Of a DNA stretch of 64,000 nucleotides, positions 35,302-44,200 are shown one piece after another; position 1 is the stretch's first letter; the number at the start of each line of letters is the position of its first letter. This DNA comes from Sediminibacterium goheungense (GTDB taxonomy: Bacteria > Bacteroidota > Bacteroidia > Chitinophagales > Chitinophagaceae), in assembly GCF_004361915.1 (NCBI RefSeq), contig NZ_SNWP01000010.1, positions 1,080,050 through 1,144,049 of the forward strand. The letters run 5' to 3'. The position numbers and the translations under genes are program-made. Below the pieces are notes generated by a model, which made no database searches, was not told the DNA's origin, and saw nothing but the letters and a program-made list of their open reading frames with translations.

Positions 35302-35949
35302 TTAAGCATACTTGATAATAATGGATTCAATCACATTTGCTGCATCCTCACATTTATCGGTGGCAATTTCCATTACCTGGTATATTTCTCTTTTCTTGAT
35401 TACTTCTTTAAAATCATTTTCCTGCTGGAACAACATTTCAATACTCATATCGAATACATCATCAGCCTGGTTTTCAATGCTGTTTACCTTTACCATCGCT
35501 TCCGTCATTTCACGCAGATTTTTCATATCGCGTAAACCATTAACCGCCTTTTTGATTTCAACCGTACCCTGCAAAATGAGATCTGCCATTTTCTGAATAC
35601 CGGTATCATTCGGATTTACACTGTAGAAATTGATTTTTTTGGAAGAAGCGAAAATATAATCAGCAATATCATCAAGCGCAGTAGCGAGGTAGTGAATATC
35701 TTCTCTGTCGAAAGGCGTGATAAAGTTTCTGCCTAATTCTGTAAAAATGCGGTGGGTATTATCGTCGTTTTTATGTTCGAGGTCCTCAATCTGGGCAAGT
35801 ACAGCTGCACGTTTGTTATTATCCGGCTCACTTACCATCTCCTTGAGTTTGAGGCCCATTTCGTGTACTTTCTCAGCAACATCCTCGAATAACTCATAGA
35901 AAACCTTATTCTTTGGCATAAATAAGCGACCGAATGTATTGATACCCAT
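35302..35949 (-). CDS. DUF47/PhoU-like Pit accessory protein
   Basis: 215 residues, all helical, with PhoU-like three-helix-bundle repeats and the acidic EDLEHKNDDNTHRIF and EDIHYLATALDDIADYI segments that bind metal in the DUF47 family. It regulates the Pit transporter encoded downstream. It has a good -7 box 16 bases upstream and a weak PHO-like repeat pair beyond. Confidence 0.92.
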   Translation of the reverse strand: MGINTFGRLFMPKNKVFYELFEDVAEKVHEMGLKLKEMVSEPDNNKRAAVLAQIEDLEHKNDDNTHRIFTELGRNFITPFDREDIHYLATALDDIADYIFASSKKINFYSVNPNDTGIQKMADLILQGTVEIKKAVNGLRDMKNLREMTEAMVKVNSIENQADDVFDMSIEMLFQQENDFKEVIKKREIYQVMEIATDKCEDAANVIESIIIKYA

Positions 35950-35964
35950 AATTTAAAATTTATG

Positions 35965-35972
35965 CAAAAATA
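35965..35972 (-). promoter_or_regulatory. -7 box TATTTTTG of the DUF47-pit operon
   Basis: On the minus strand TATTTTTG fits TAnnTTTG and lies 15 bases before the DUF47 ATG. No -33 TTG is seen at the normal spacing. Confidence 0.5.
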
Positions 35973-36006
35973 GCTTCCTGATTTCGATGTAGGAAGGAAA
36001 AGCGAG

Positions 36007-36024
36007 AATTAATAATTAGGTAAC
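36007..36024 (-). promoter_or_regulatory. Possible PHO-like half box before DUF47-pit
   Basis: On the minus strand GTTACCTAATTATTAATT contains TTACCT and TTAATT with an 11-base period, starting 35 bases before the -7 box. It resembles the middle of the porin array. The region is AT-rich, so chance is possible. Confidence 0.35.
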
Positions 36025-36065
36025 ATTAAAATCTGCTTATTTTTTGTATTGAATCAGCGAACAAC

Positions 36066-36206
36066 TGAATTTGATAACAGTTTATTCGTATTGCCATCAT
36101 ATAGACATAACAATCCATCAGGAGTTTTGCAGCACAGTTTATCGTAATTGAGCAACGAAAGTAGATTTTCTCATGTGTGAACCCCTGATTTCTATCGGGG
36201 GTTTTT
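36066..36206 (+). ncRNA. Possible small RNA ending in an orphan terminator
   Basis: The 357-base gap 35950-36306 lies between minus-strand genes and has no coding frame of note. It holds the pit promoter region, an orphan plus-strand terminator (36180-36206) and a heptad-repeat hairpin (36208-36301). A TTTG (36044-36047), 18-base spacer and TGAATTTG (36066-36073) could be a weak promoter for a plus-strand RNA of about 130 bases ending at that terminator. There is no direct sign of structure or conservation. Confidence 0.25.
36180..36206 (+). terminator. Intrinsic terminator with no gene upstream
   Basis: AACCCCTGAT and ATCGGGGGTT form a 10-bp stem (one T-G pair) with loop TTCT, then TTTTT. 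It points along the plus strand, although all neighbouring genes are on the minus strand. Confidence 0.7.
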
Positions 36207-36207
36207 C

Positions 36208-36301
36208 GTGAATGGTGAATGGTCAATGGTGAATAAAAGGTACTGGTAGCAACATTTATTAATAACGACCATTCTTTCACCATTGACCCTTCACCATTCA
36301 C
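36208..36301. repeat. Heptad inverted repeat (GTGAATG / CCATTCA)
   Basis: Arms 36208-36233 and 36276-36301 are complementary at 25 of 26 positions around a 42-base loop. Both are 7-base periodic: GTGAATG, GTGAATG, GTCAATG on the left; TTCACCA, TTGACCC, TTCACCA, TTCACGC on the right. It ends 6 bases from the kinase stop codon. Confidence 0.85.
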
Positions 36302-36306
36302 GCGTC

Positions 36307-37356
36307 TTATTCCCTCCTTCGTTCCAATGTAAACCCGATCGTAGTACCCACATCAAGTTTACTGCGGACATGCATGGTTTGTCCATGGGCCTCAATAATA
36401 TGCTTACAGATAGCAAGTCCCAATCCCGTTCCACCTTTATCCCTGCTACGGCCTCTGTCAGTCCGGTAGAAACGTTCAAAAATGCGGGGCAGGTGTTCTT
36501 CGGCAATACCAATACCATCATCACTAAACTCTATAAGTACATGTTCTTCGTCTGTAGTATACACACTGGCTACAATCGAGCCGTCCTGTTTGCCATATTT
36601 AACCGCATTCTCCAACAGATTATTGATGACCTGTCTGATTTTTTCCTGATCAGCGAAAACAATAAGTGGCGATTCACAGCCCTTTTTAATACTGCACCTG
36701 ATATTTTTAGCTGAGGTCTTAATAGAAAGGGTCTCATATATTTCCCGGATCAGATCCTGAATCACAAAATTTTCTTTGTACAAAGGCTGTTCGCCACTTT
36801 CCAACCTCGAAATTTCGTCCAGATCCTCTACAAGGTTTACCATCCTGTCTACATTACGAGCCGTATTCTCCAGAAAACGTTTACTTACTTCAGGAGAATC
36901 CATGGCACCGCCCAGTAAGGTATCCACATACCCCTGAATAGCAAAAATGGGTGTTTTAAACTCGTGGGCCAGATTTTGCAGAAACTCTTTACGATAGGCT
37001 TCATTATTTTTCAACAACTCAATCTCTGCACTTCTTTGTTCTGCCCATTTTTCTACATCTTCCCGCACTTCATCAATCCCTTTCTGCGGAAGTATGTATT
37101 TATAATAGGTCTCTTCTCTTTTACTGGCTTTGGTCTGGTAAATGAATTTATAAATCAGCTTGATTTTTCTGTAAATAAAAGACTCCAGTACAACCCTGAT
37201 AAGCAGATAGCTACCCAGAAAAATAACTACAAACGAAATGAGTGTAATCAGCCAGTCGGGACGAATGATCCAGATACCCAGAGAAATGGGAACAGATAAC
37301 ATCAGAGCTGTAAAAGCCGATAACTGCTGGGGTGAAAGATTTTTGGGTTTAAACAT
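36307..37356 (-). CDS. PhoR-like sensor histidine kinase
   Basis: 349 residues. Two hydrophobic segments (about 15-30 and 36-58) precede a short coiled region. HisKA has His131 in LAHEFKTP. HATPase_c has N-box NLLENAVKYG, the FERFYR F-box and GGTGLGLAICKHIIEAHG. There is almost no periplasmic domain, as in PhoR, which senses through the Pst/PhoU complex. Downstream of a PhoB-like regulator gene and about 360 bases from DUF47-pit, it is probably the phosphate sensor. The phosphate role is contextual. Confidence 0.85.
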   Translation of the reverse strand: MFKPKNLSPQQLSAFTALMLSVPISLGIWIIRPDWLITLISFVVIFLGSYLLIRVVLESFIYRKIKLIYKFIYQTKASKREETYYKYILPQKGIDEVREDVEKWAEQRSAEIELLKNNEAYRKEFLQNLAHEFKTPIFAIQGYVDTLLGGAMDSPEVSKRFLENTARNVDRMVNLVEDLDEISRLESGEQPLYKENFVIQDLIREIYETLSIKTSAKNIRCSIKKGCESPLIVFADQEKIRQVINNLLENAVKYGKQDGSIVASVYTTDEEHVLIEFSDDGIGIAEEHLPRIFERFYRTDRGRSRDKGGTGLGLAICKHIIEAHGQTMHVRSKLDVGTTIGFTLERRRE

Positions 37357-37430
37357 CTACGTTAAAGGTAAGCAGAAGAAACCGGAAGACCGAGAGTCTG
37401 TAATATATAGAGGAATTTGACAGGGATTGA

Positions 37431-37465
37431 GGCTTGCAGCTTGTGGCCTGTAAGTTGTAGCTATA
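37431..37465. repeat. Half heptad array
   Basis: Five consecutive 7-mers: GGCTTGC, AGCTTGT, GGCCTGT, AAGTTGT and AGCTATA, in the 111-base gap between the response regulator and kinase genes, ending 2 bases before the regulator stop. No facing arm is clear, so this is a partial or decayed element. Confidence 0.65.
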
Positions 37466-37467
37466 AA

Positions 37468-38148
37468 TTAAAGCTCAAACTTATAACCTACCCCTTTCAC
37501 CGTAGTAATACAGTCTATACCCAGCTTTTGACGTACTTTACGAATATGTACATCAATGGTACGATCACCTACAATTACATCATTACCCCAAATCTGTGAA
37601 AGTATTTCGTTGCGCAGGAAAACACGTCCGGGGCGGGATGCCAGCAGATAGAGCAGTTCAAATTCCTTTTTAGCAAGTATCACTTCAGTATCATCCACAT
37701 TTACCATAAACTTTACCGGATCAATCTGAATATTGCCAATTTTAATGGTTTTACCTGTTTCTTTTCCATTAAGGCGGCGAAATAGTGCGTTTACACGGCT
37801 TACCAATACTTTCGGACTAATGGGCTTGCTTACATAATCATCTGCACCTGTTTCAAGTCCTTTGATCTGTGAGGCTTCATCGCTTAAAGCAGTGAGAAAA
37901 ATGATCAGTGTATCCTGAAACAGAGGTTGGCTGCGCAGTATCTGGCAAACTTCAACTCCTGTTTTTTTAGGCATCATGATGTCAAGGATAATAAGATCAG
38001 GATGAATCTGTTTAGCCCGCTCAATTGCCTCATTTCCGTCTTTGGCCGTATATACTTCATAACCTTCTTTGGTAAGGTTATAAGTAATGATTTCTAATAT
38101 ATCCTGCTCATCGTCTGCTATCAGAATCTGTTTGGCCTTGCCTTCCAT
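37468..38148 (-). CDS. OmpR/PhoB-family response regulator
   Basis: 226 residues. The receiver has the acidic cluster ADDEQD, phosphoacceptor Asp56 (LIILDIMMP) and Lys in YVSKPISP. The C-terminal winged helix (about 130-226) contains LLASRPGRVFLRNEIL, GNDVIVGDRTIDVHIRKVRQKLG and the ending GVGYKFEL. It is the likely partner of the adjacent kinase. PhoB-type proteins bind 11-bp direct repeats, such as those found before the porin at 24.57 kb and weakly before DUF47-pit. Confidence 0.92.
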   Translation of the reverse strand: MEGKAKQILIADDEQDILEIITYNLTKEGYEVYTAKDGNEAIERAKQIHPDLIILDIMMPKKTGVEVCQILRSQPLFQDTLIIFLTALSDEASQIKGLETGADDYVSKPISPKVLVSRVNALFRRLNGKETGKTIKIGNIQIDPVKFMVNVDDTEVILAKKEFELLYLLASRPGRVFLRNEILSQIWGNDVIVGDRTIDVHIRKVRQKLGIDCITTVKGVGYKFEL

Positions 38149-38295
38149 TGTTAACCTTATGTTTACACAAAATTAATTTTAAAGATTGGCATAATGGGTT
38201 TTTGGCACTATTATGTTATTGTTAACTCAATTTCGGACATAAAATGGGTCTAAACCATTAAAAACGGGTTATCCACCATTTCGTTCATTTGGCAG

Positions 38296-38303
38296 TATTT
38301 TTG
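38296..38303 (+). promoter_or_regulatory. -7 box TATTTTTG of the following gene
   Basis: TATTTTTG fits TAnnTTTG 9 bases before the ATG at 38313. It lies inside the longer open frame that begins at 38289, which argues for the later start. The -33 element is not clear. Confidence 0.5.
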
Positions 38304-38312
38304 CACAAGGAT

Positions 38313-40505
38313 ATGAGCATGAAGAAATTTTACCTGATTATACTGATCTCGTCTTTGATGAATACGGCATTCGCACAGGAGCAAATGCCCATACCTCCTG
38401 TACCCGCTATGCGCGAATTACACCATGAGTATATACAAACCTCATTACGCAATATCGCCCGGCTCAGCAGTGCGGCAGATGCCGTTTTCCCGGTTACCAA
38501 TGACCCGAAACTCAATCAGTCCATTGATAAAACCATTCGCATATATGTAAACAATATGCGGGCCATAGTTGAGTCTAGCACCCAATTGAACGACAACCAG
38601 AAATACCTGTGGTTAAGAGGTATTAATGATATACTTACCGGTTTTCAATCTGCATGGCAGGCTAAGCTCATTAAAAACGTTATGTATCCCGGGCTGATCA
38701 AGGCTTTTTATCAGGCCATGCAACTGGAAATGCAGGGAGAGTCTATTCTCCCTGTTGTTAAGAATAATGAACTTGAAATAGGCAATATTCTGATCCAGAA
38801 CTTTTGTCTTAAAAACAATATAGGTATTGAAGCTGCCAAAGATGTACTGGTATTAAAAACCTGCCAGCGCGAACCTGCCAGTATTTTAAAAATACTTACC
38901 CGCTTTCCGGAAAATAGTTATGCCGACAGTCTCATAACAGTTGCAGCCTTCCGCGACCAGGAAGAACTCTATAACTATGCAGCGGCCCCCAATGCATTGG
39001 GTAAACGTATCCAGACAGTTGATCATCCATTGGTGAAATTGATTGCACGGCTTTCACAATCCAAGACCGGAAGGATGTATTTCCCTTTTCTGGATGATTT
39101 GTATCAGGGGAAAATAACCATAGAAAAAATTGCACCTGTTTTGGCTGATGAAAACTCAGACGCATACTATAAACTCCTTGTAAAAACAAGGGTTGGTTAT
39201 GCAGAAAGAATGAGAAGAGGTGATACACCTATGGCAGCCAAAACACTGGCAGCTAAGCTGAAAAGCAAGGCCATTGAGATGTACATCAATGAAATCAATG
39301 CACTGCACGATGAAAACAATCCGGCCATACGTTTCAAAAAAATCGATTCACTCAACCCGCAGGAGCTCTACTACCTCGCCGTTTTAGGAGAGGAAGAAAT
39401 TTATACTTCCAGCTTTGTATCAGGTGTTTATCCGCGTATTTTTTTACGTTCCAAACAGGCAGATGCGGATTCATTGCTGCAATCACTCGGGTACGACTTT
39501 TACAGAAAGTTCATAAAAATGTCTGCCGCTTATAATACGCTCGATGATTTTCTGAAACGTATGAGCAAACCTGCTGCCGAAAAACTCATGCGGAATTTCG
39601 TGAACGGGCTTGAAAAAACAGGTTCATTGGAAGATGCAGTAGATGTTGCCGACTCTTATGCCAGTATTTACAATAAAGGTATCCGCCATCTTATTCTTAC
39701 ACAGGTACAGCAAAATTTAAAAAACAGTCAGTCGCAGAAAGACAAAAGAGCATCTGTAATTTACAACCTGTTACATACCATTTTTGTCTCTGCTGATTCT
39801 GCAGGAAAAACCAATTTATCAGCCACATTGGGTATTAATACGGTTTATAATATGCCCCTGAAAGAGCTGCAGAACGAATCGGGCCGGATTATTATCCAAC
39901 AATACGCGTATGGCGATAAAGATGCTGAAAGTTATTTCGGCGCTTTTCTGGCCCGTTTTTCAAACAGCAACTGGCGTATTGTAAAAAAACCTTACTGGGT
40001 AGAAATCAATTCTGTTCGTGGTACCCCTGTTACCATTTATGCCAACCTGCCACTTGATGAAACCAAGGACCTAGATGCACTGGCACAGGATAGCCTGAAT
40101 TATTATCTGAAAACCCAGGGTCTCGCCCCTACCATGGTTATTCACCGCGGACATAGCTATTATCTCCAACAAACAATCGACCAATTGGTACCATCTGCCA
40201 AAGTGGTATTACTGGGTAGTTGCGGGGGGTATCAAAAACTGAACCTGGTACTGGATATTTGTCCAACTGCGCATATCATCTCCTCCAAACAGGTGGCTGC
40301 CGGTGTACTGAATCAGGCACTGATAGATGCCATCACAGAACAGATCCGAATGAATAAGGACCTGGTATGGGAAGAAATATGGCAAAAGCTACAATCAAGG
40401 GTAACCGGGGGGTACAAGGAAAAGTTCGAAGATTATATCCCGCCCCATAAAAACCTGGGGGCCATTTTTATTATGGCCTATAATAAGGCTATGGAAATGG
40501 AGTAA
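38313..40505 (+). CDS. Secreted protein, possible clan-CD-like peptidase (unproven)
   Basis: 730 residues from ATG 38313 with a signal peptide (FYLIILISSLMNTAFAQ). The N-terminal 500 residues are mainly helical, and I do not recognise a named domain. The C-terminal part has MVIHRGHSYYLQQTI followed by KVVLLGSCGGYQK: a hydrophobic strand, then His (611 or 614), then a second hydrophobic strand ending in GSC (Cys637). This resembles the His/Cys arrangement of caspase, gingipain and CHAT peptidases, but the His-to-Cys distance of 23-26 is short. It could be a degenerate or unrelated fold. The gene is followed 2 bases later by a convergent MBL gene. Confidence 0.65.
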   Translation: MSMKKFYLIILISSLMNTAFAQEQMPIPPVPAMRELHHEYIQTSLRNIARLSSAADAVFPVTNDPKLNQSIDKTIRIYVNNMRAIVESSTQLNDNQKYLWLRGINDILTGFQSAWQAKLIKNVMYPGLIKAFYQAMQLEMQGESILPVVKNNELEIGNILIQNFCLKNNIGIEAAKDVLVLKTCQREPASILKILTRFPENSYADSLITVAAFRDQEELYNYAAAPNALGKRIQTVDHPLVKLIARLSQSKTGRMYFPFLDDLYQGKITIEKIAPVLADENSDAYYKLLVKTRVGYAERMRRGDTPMAAKTLAAKLKSKAIEMYINEINALHDENNPAIRFKKIDSLNPQELYYLAVLGEEEIYTSSFVSGVYPRIFLRSKQADADSLLQSLGYDFYRKFIKMSAAYNTLDDFLKRMSKPAAEKLMRNFVNGLEKTGSLEDAVDVADSYASIYNKGIRHLILTQVQQNLKNSQSQKDKRASVIYNLLHTIFVSADSAGKTNLSATLGINTVYNMPLKELQNESGRIIIQQYAYGDKDAESYFGAFLARFSNSNWRIVKKPYWVEINSVRGTPVTIYANLPLDETKDLDALAQDSLNYYLKTQGLAPTMVIHRGHSYYLQQTIDQLVPSAKVVLLGSCGGYQKLNLVLDICPTAHIISSKQVAAGVLNQALIDAITEQIRMNKDLVWEEIWQKLQSRVTGGYKEKFEDYIPPHKNLGAIFIMAYNKAMEME

Positions 40506-40507
40506 AC

Positions 40508-41143
40508 CTACAAAAAGGGGTTATGGTGCCGCTCATGCCCGATCGTCGTTTTCATACCATGCCCCGAGTATACTATCACCTCGTCCGGGAGAACCAGTAT
40601 TTTTTTGTGGATGCTTTCCAGTAACGTGTTATGGTCGCCCCCGGGGAGGTCTGTTCGGCCGATACTTTCATAAAACAGTACATCACCCCCGATCAAAAAA
40701 CGCTGTTCCTCGCAATAAAAGCATAAACTACCAGGCGAATGACCAGGTGTCAATATTACTTTCAAGGCATCGTTACCCAGCTTAACGGTGTCTCCTTCTG
40801 TTAGAAAGTGCAAAGGGCCCTTATAATTATCGAAAGGTAAACCCCAGCGTTCGCCGGAAAACGGAGCTTTTTCCAGAACAGCCTGCTCATCGGCGTGCAG
40901 ATGGAGTTCCAGACCAAATTCATTATTTACCCATTTATTACCAAATACATGATCAAGATGGCAATGTGTATTGAGCAACTGAACGGGCTGAAGCTTCGTA
41001 TCTTTTATAAAGTTTTTTAACGTTTCCTGTTCAGCGGAAAAGTAACATCCGGGATCAATTATAATAGCTTTGCCCTGTTCGTTATACACGATATAGGTAT
41101 TTTCCTGAACGGGGTTGAACATAAAGGCCTTTACATGAAGCAT
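40508..41143 (-). CDS. Metallo-beta-lactamase fold hydrolase (glyoxalase II-like)
   Basis: 211 residues. The metal-binding motif HCHLDH is at 60-65, then GHSPGSLCFY and GGDVLFYESIGRTDLPGGD, closing with YSGHGMKTTIGHER. The arrangement fits the GloB/YcbL-type thioesterase group of about 210 residues. It probably hydrolyses a small thioester. The substrate cannot be told. It starts divergently from the large 1125-residue protein gene and ends 2 bases from the convergent 38.3 kb gene. Confidence 0.9.
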   Translation of the reverse strand: MLHVKAFMFNPVQENTYIVYNEQGKAIIIDPGCYFSAEQETLKNFIKDTKLQPVQLLNTHCHLDHVFGNKWVNNEFGLELHLHADEQAVLEKAPFSGERWGLPFDNYKGPLHFLTEGDTVKLGNDALKVILTPGHSPGSLCFYCEEQRFLIGGDVLFYESIGRTDLPGGDHNTLLESIHKKILVLPDEVIVYSGHGMKTTIGHERHHNPFL

Positions 41144-41204
41144 ACTGTTTTTTGTGAAGGTTTTACAGGGTAAATGACTAATTTTAAAACACTAAAGTTC
41201 GGAT

Positions 41205-44200
41205 ATGCAATTGAATCGCATCAAGAAAGGATTGGTTTTGGCCTTTTTTTTATTCCCCATCCTTTCCATGGCCCAGGTAAATACAGTTGAATTTGGTAAA
41301 AACAGGGTTCAACATAAAAAGCTGGTATGGAAATTTTATCAGTCACCCAATTTTAATACCTATACTTCACAAGGAGGTGTTGAGTTGGGTAAATTCGCCT
41401 CACAGGTAGCTGAAGAGGAACTTCGTTCATTAGAAAACTTCATAGAGTATTCTTTACAACGCCGTGCCAATATAGTAGTGTACAACAACTACAACGATTA
41501 TAAAAGCAGCAATATCGGATTGGGTATCGACTGGCAGAATTCAGGAGGTGTTACTAAACTGGTTAATAATAAAATTGTGGTGTATTTCGATGGCAACCAT
41601 GCCAATCTCAAGCGCCAGATCAGAGAAGGTATTGCCAGGGTATTAACAGATAACCTGCTTTTTGGTGATGATATCGGAGAGTTCGCCAGTAACCAGGCAC
41701 TACTCGACCTTCCGAAATGGTTGGTAGATGGTTATGTATCTTATGCTGCAGAACCATGGAGCACTGCGAAAGATGATGACCTGAAAAGTGCCATCTTAAG
41801 TGGCTCATACCGTTCTTTTTATCAGTTTGCTTTTGAAAAGCCGGTTTTGGCGGGTCATGCTTTCTGGTACTATATAGGAGAAAAATACCGCAAAGAAAAT
41901 ATCACTTATCTCTTATACCTCGCACGTATTTACAAGAACCTCAATCAGGCCTGTATGCGTGTATGTAAAAAGAAGTTCAAAGAGGTACTGTCAGAATTTA
42001 TGCAGTATCAGCAGGATCGTTACGCAAAAGATATTCGCCAGCGTAGAAATGCACCTAGAGGACAATTAAATGTGTCTGAAGAAGTTCGTAAAAAAGATTT
42101 CTTCCGTTTTCAGGCCAACCCTAATCCCAGAAGCACCACCTATGCAGTAGTAGAGTTTAACAAAGGAATTTACAGTGTGAAACTCATGGAGAACTTTTAT
42201 GATGGAAAAGTACTGCTGAAAAGTGGTGTAAGAACCAATCAGGGAGATATTAATCCCAATTACCCGATTCTTGCATGGGATGGAAAAGGTACCCGTCTTT
42301 TAGTTGCCTATTGGGAAGACGGAAAAACCAAAATGTTTGTATACGATCTGATCTCAAGAATAAAACGCTATAAACAGGAAATTGAAGGACTTGATCAGAT
42401 TCTTGACGCCAGCTTTATGCTCGACGCAAATTCATTGATTTTTAGTGCAGTGAAAAATGGACATACAGACATTTTCACTTACAAAATAGAGCAGAATAAA
42501 TTAGAGCAGATAACGGATGATGTGTATGATGATCTGAATCCGACTTTTGTATCATTCCCCAATCGTTCTGGTATTATTTTCAGTTCAAACAGGCCATCGC
42601 CCAATGCTGTTAATGCCGACACTGTATTACCCAGCAGACACCATTATAATATTTACATGGTGGATATTCTGAATACAAGCAAGCAAAAGCAGATTACACA
42701 GCTTACCAACCTGAAATTTGGTAACGCCTCATATCCTATGCAATACAACACCAATCATTTCACTTTTGTATCAGATGAAAATGGTATTGGAAACAGATGG
42801 GCTGGTTTTTTTGCAACACAACGTAATGGCCTGGATACTTTATATTATGTAGGAGATGAATTACTCCGCAACCCTACACCAAAAGAATTTGATTCTACCT
42901 TACGTGCATGGCAAAGAGACGAACCCGATAGCGTAAGTTATTTTCAGGTATATAAAGATTCTACCTACACTTTCCCTATTACCAACTACCAGAGTTCTTT
43001 GTTAGAAACAAGGATTGCGGGCGACAATGGTCAGGTAAGTGAAGTGAGAAGAGAAGGAGATTTTAAATTTCTCTATAAACTACGTGTTGATGAACAGGCG
43101 CTGAATAAAAGAAATGTAAATAGCCGTCCAACCGAATACATGAAAAAGGTGATGGATGAAAAGAAAGCATCGGAAGGTAAAGCGATTATTTATAACAATG
43201 GTCTGGCTACTACTAAAGATACTACATCGAAAATATCTAAAGACTTCTTCCAGAATGAGTTTGCGGATGAAAAAGTGGATACCAGCAGGCGCTTGACAGA
43301 TGAAGGACTCATACCAAGAACCAAATCATCACTCGAACGTTCAAGGCTGTTTGATTATCGTTTGAAATTCAGCAGCGATTATATCCTTAGCGGATTCACC
43401 AATAATGTACTCGTAAACAGATATCAGCCTTATGCCGGAGGTTCAGGACCTATACAACTGAATAATGGTAATGATTTCAATTTTACATTCCGTGTCGGCG
43501 TGAGTGATTTATTTGAAGACCAGAAATTTGTAGGTGGCTTCCGTTTTGGCACCAATCTGAGCGACAAGGATGTATTCTTCTCTTATCAGAATTTACGTAA
43601 GCGTTTCGATTGGGGATTAACTTATTACAGAAGTAACGTAAGCAACTTCTACAATATACCCTACAACAGTATGCTGATCACCAATCTGTATCAGGGTAAT
43701 ATCTCTTATGCATTTAATGAAGTGAAAAGCCTTAGAGCAACTGTTGCTTTAAGAACAGATCGTGGCGTATTGCGCTCGTTTGATAATGGCAGTGGTTTAC
43801 CAGATCCGAATGCGCTGGCATTCCCGGATACCATCAGCCGATACATTGTATCCCGAATCGAATATGTACACGACAATACCATTAACCCTACCCAGAATAT
43901 CTGGAATGGCCTTAGATACAAAGTATATTTCGATGTGAATATGCCTACCTTCAAAACCTCATTGAATAATGGAAAGGGTACCTTCAATTTTGGTTTTGAT
44001 GCGCGCTATTACCATAAAATCTACCGCAACTTTATCTGGGCCGGACGTGCAGCTGCTGATTTTTCATGGGGTGGACAAAAACTCATCTACTATCTTGGTG
44101 GTGTAGATGGATGGATCGGTCCTAAATTCAATAGTCAGAATACACCGGCTCCCGATCAATCATATGCATTTCAGTCATTGGCTGTAAATATGCGTGGTTA

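Noticed and set aside
38151..38178. Third PHO-like array upstream of the response regulator
   Set aside because: TTAACC, TTTACA and TTAATT do recur every 11 bases, but the region is very AT-rich and on the opposite strand to the gene; too weak to call.
41620..41808. Antisense open frames across the large genes
   Set aside because: They lie fully inside well-supported coding genes and lack domains or start signals.
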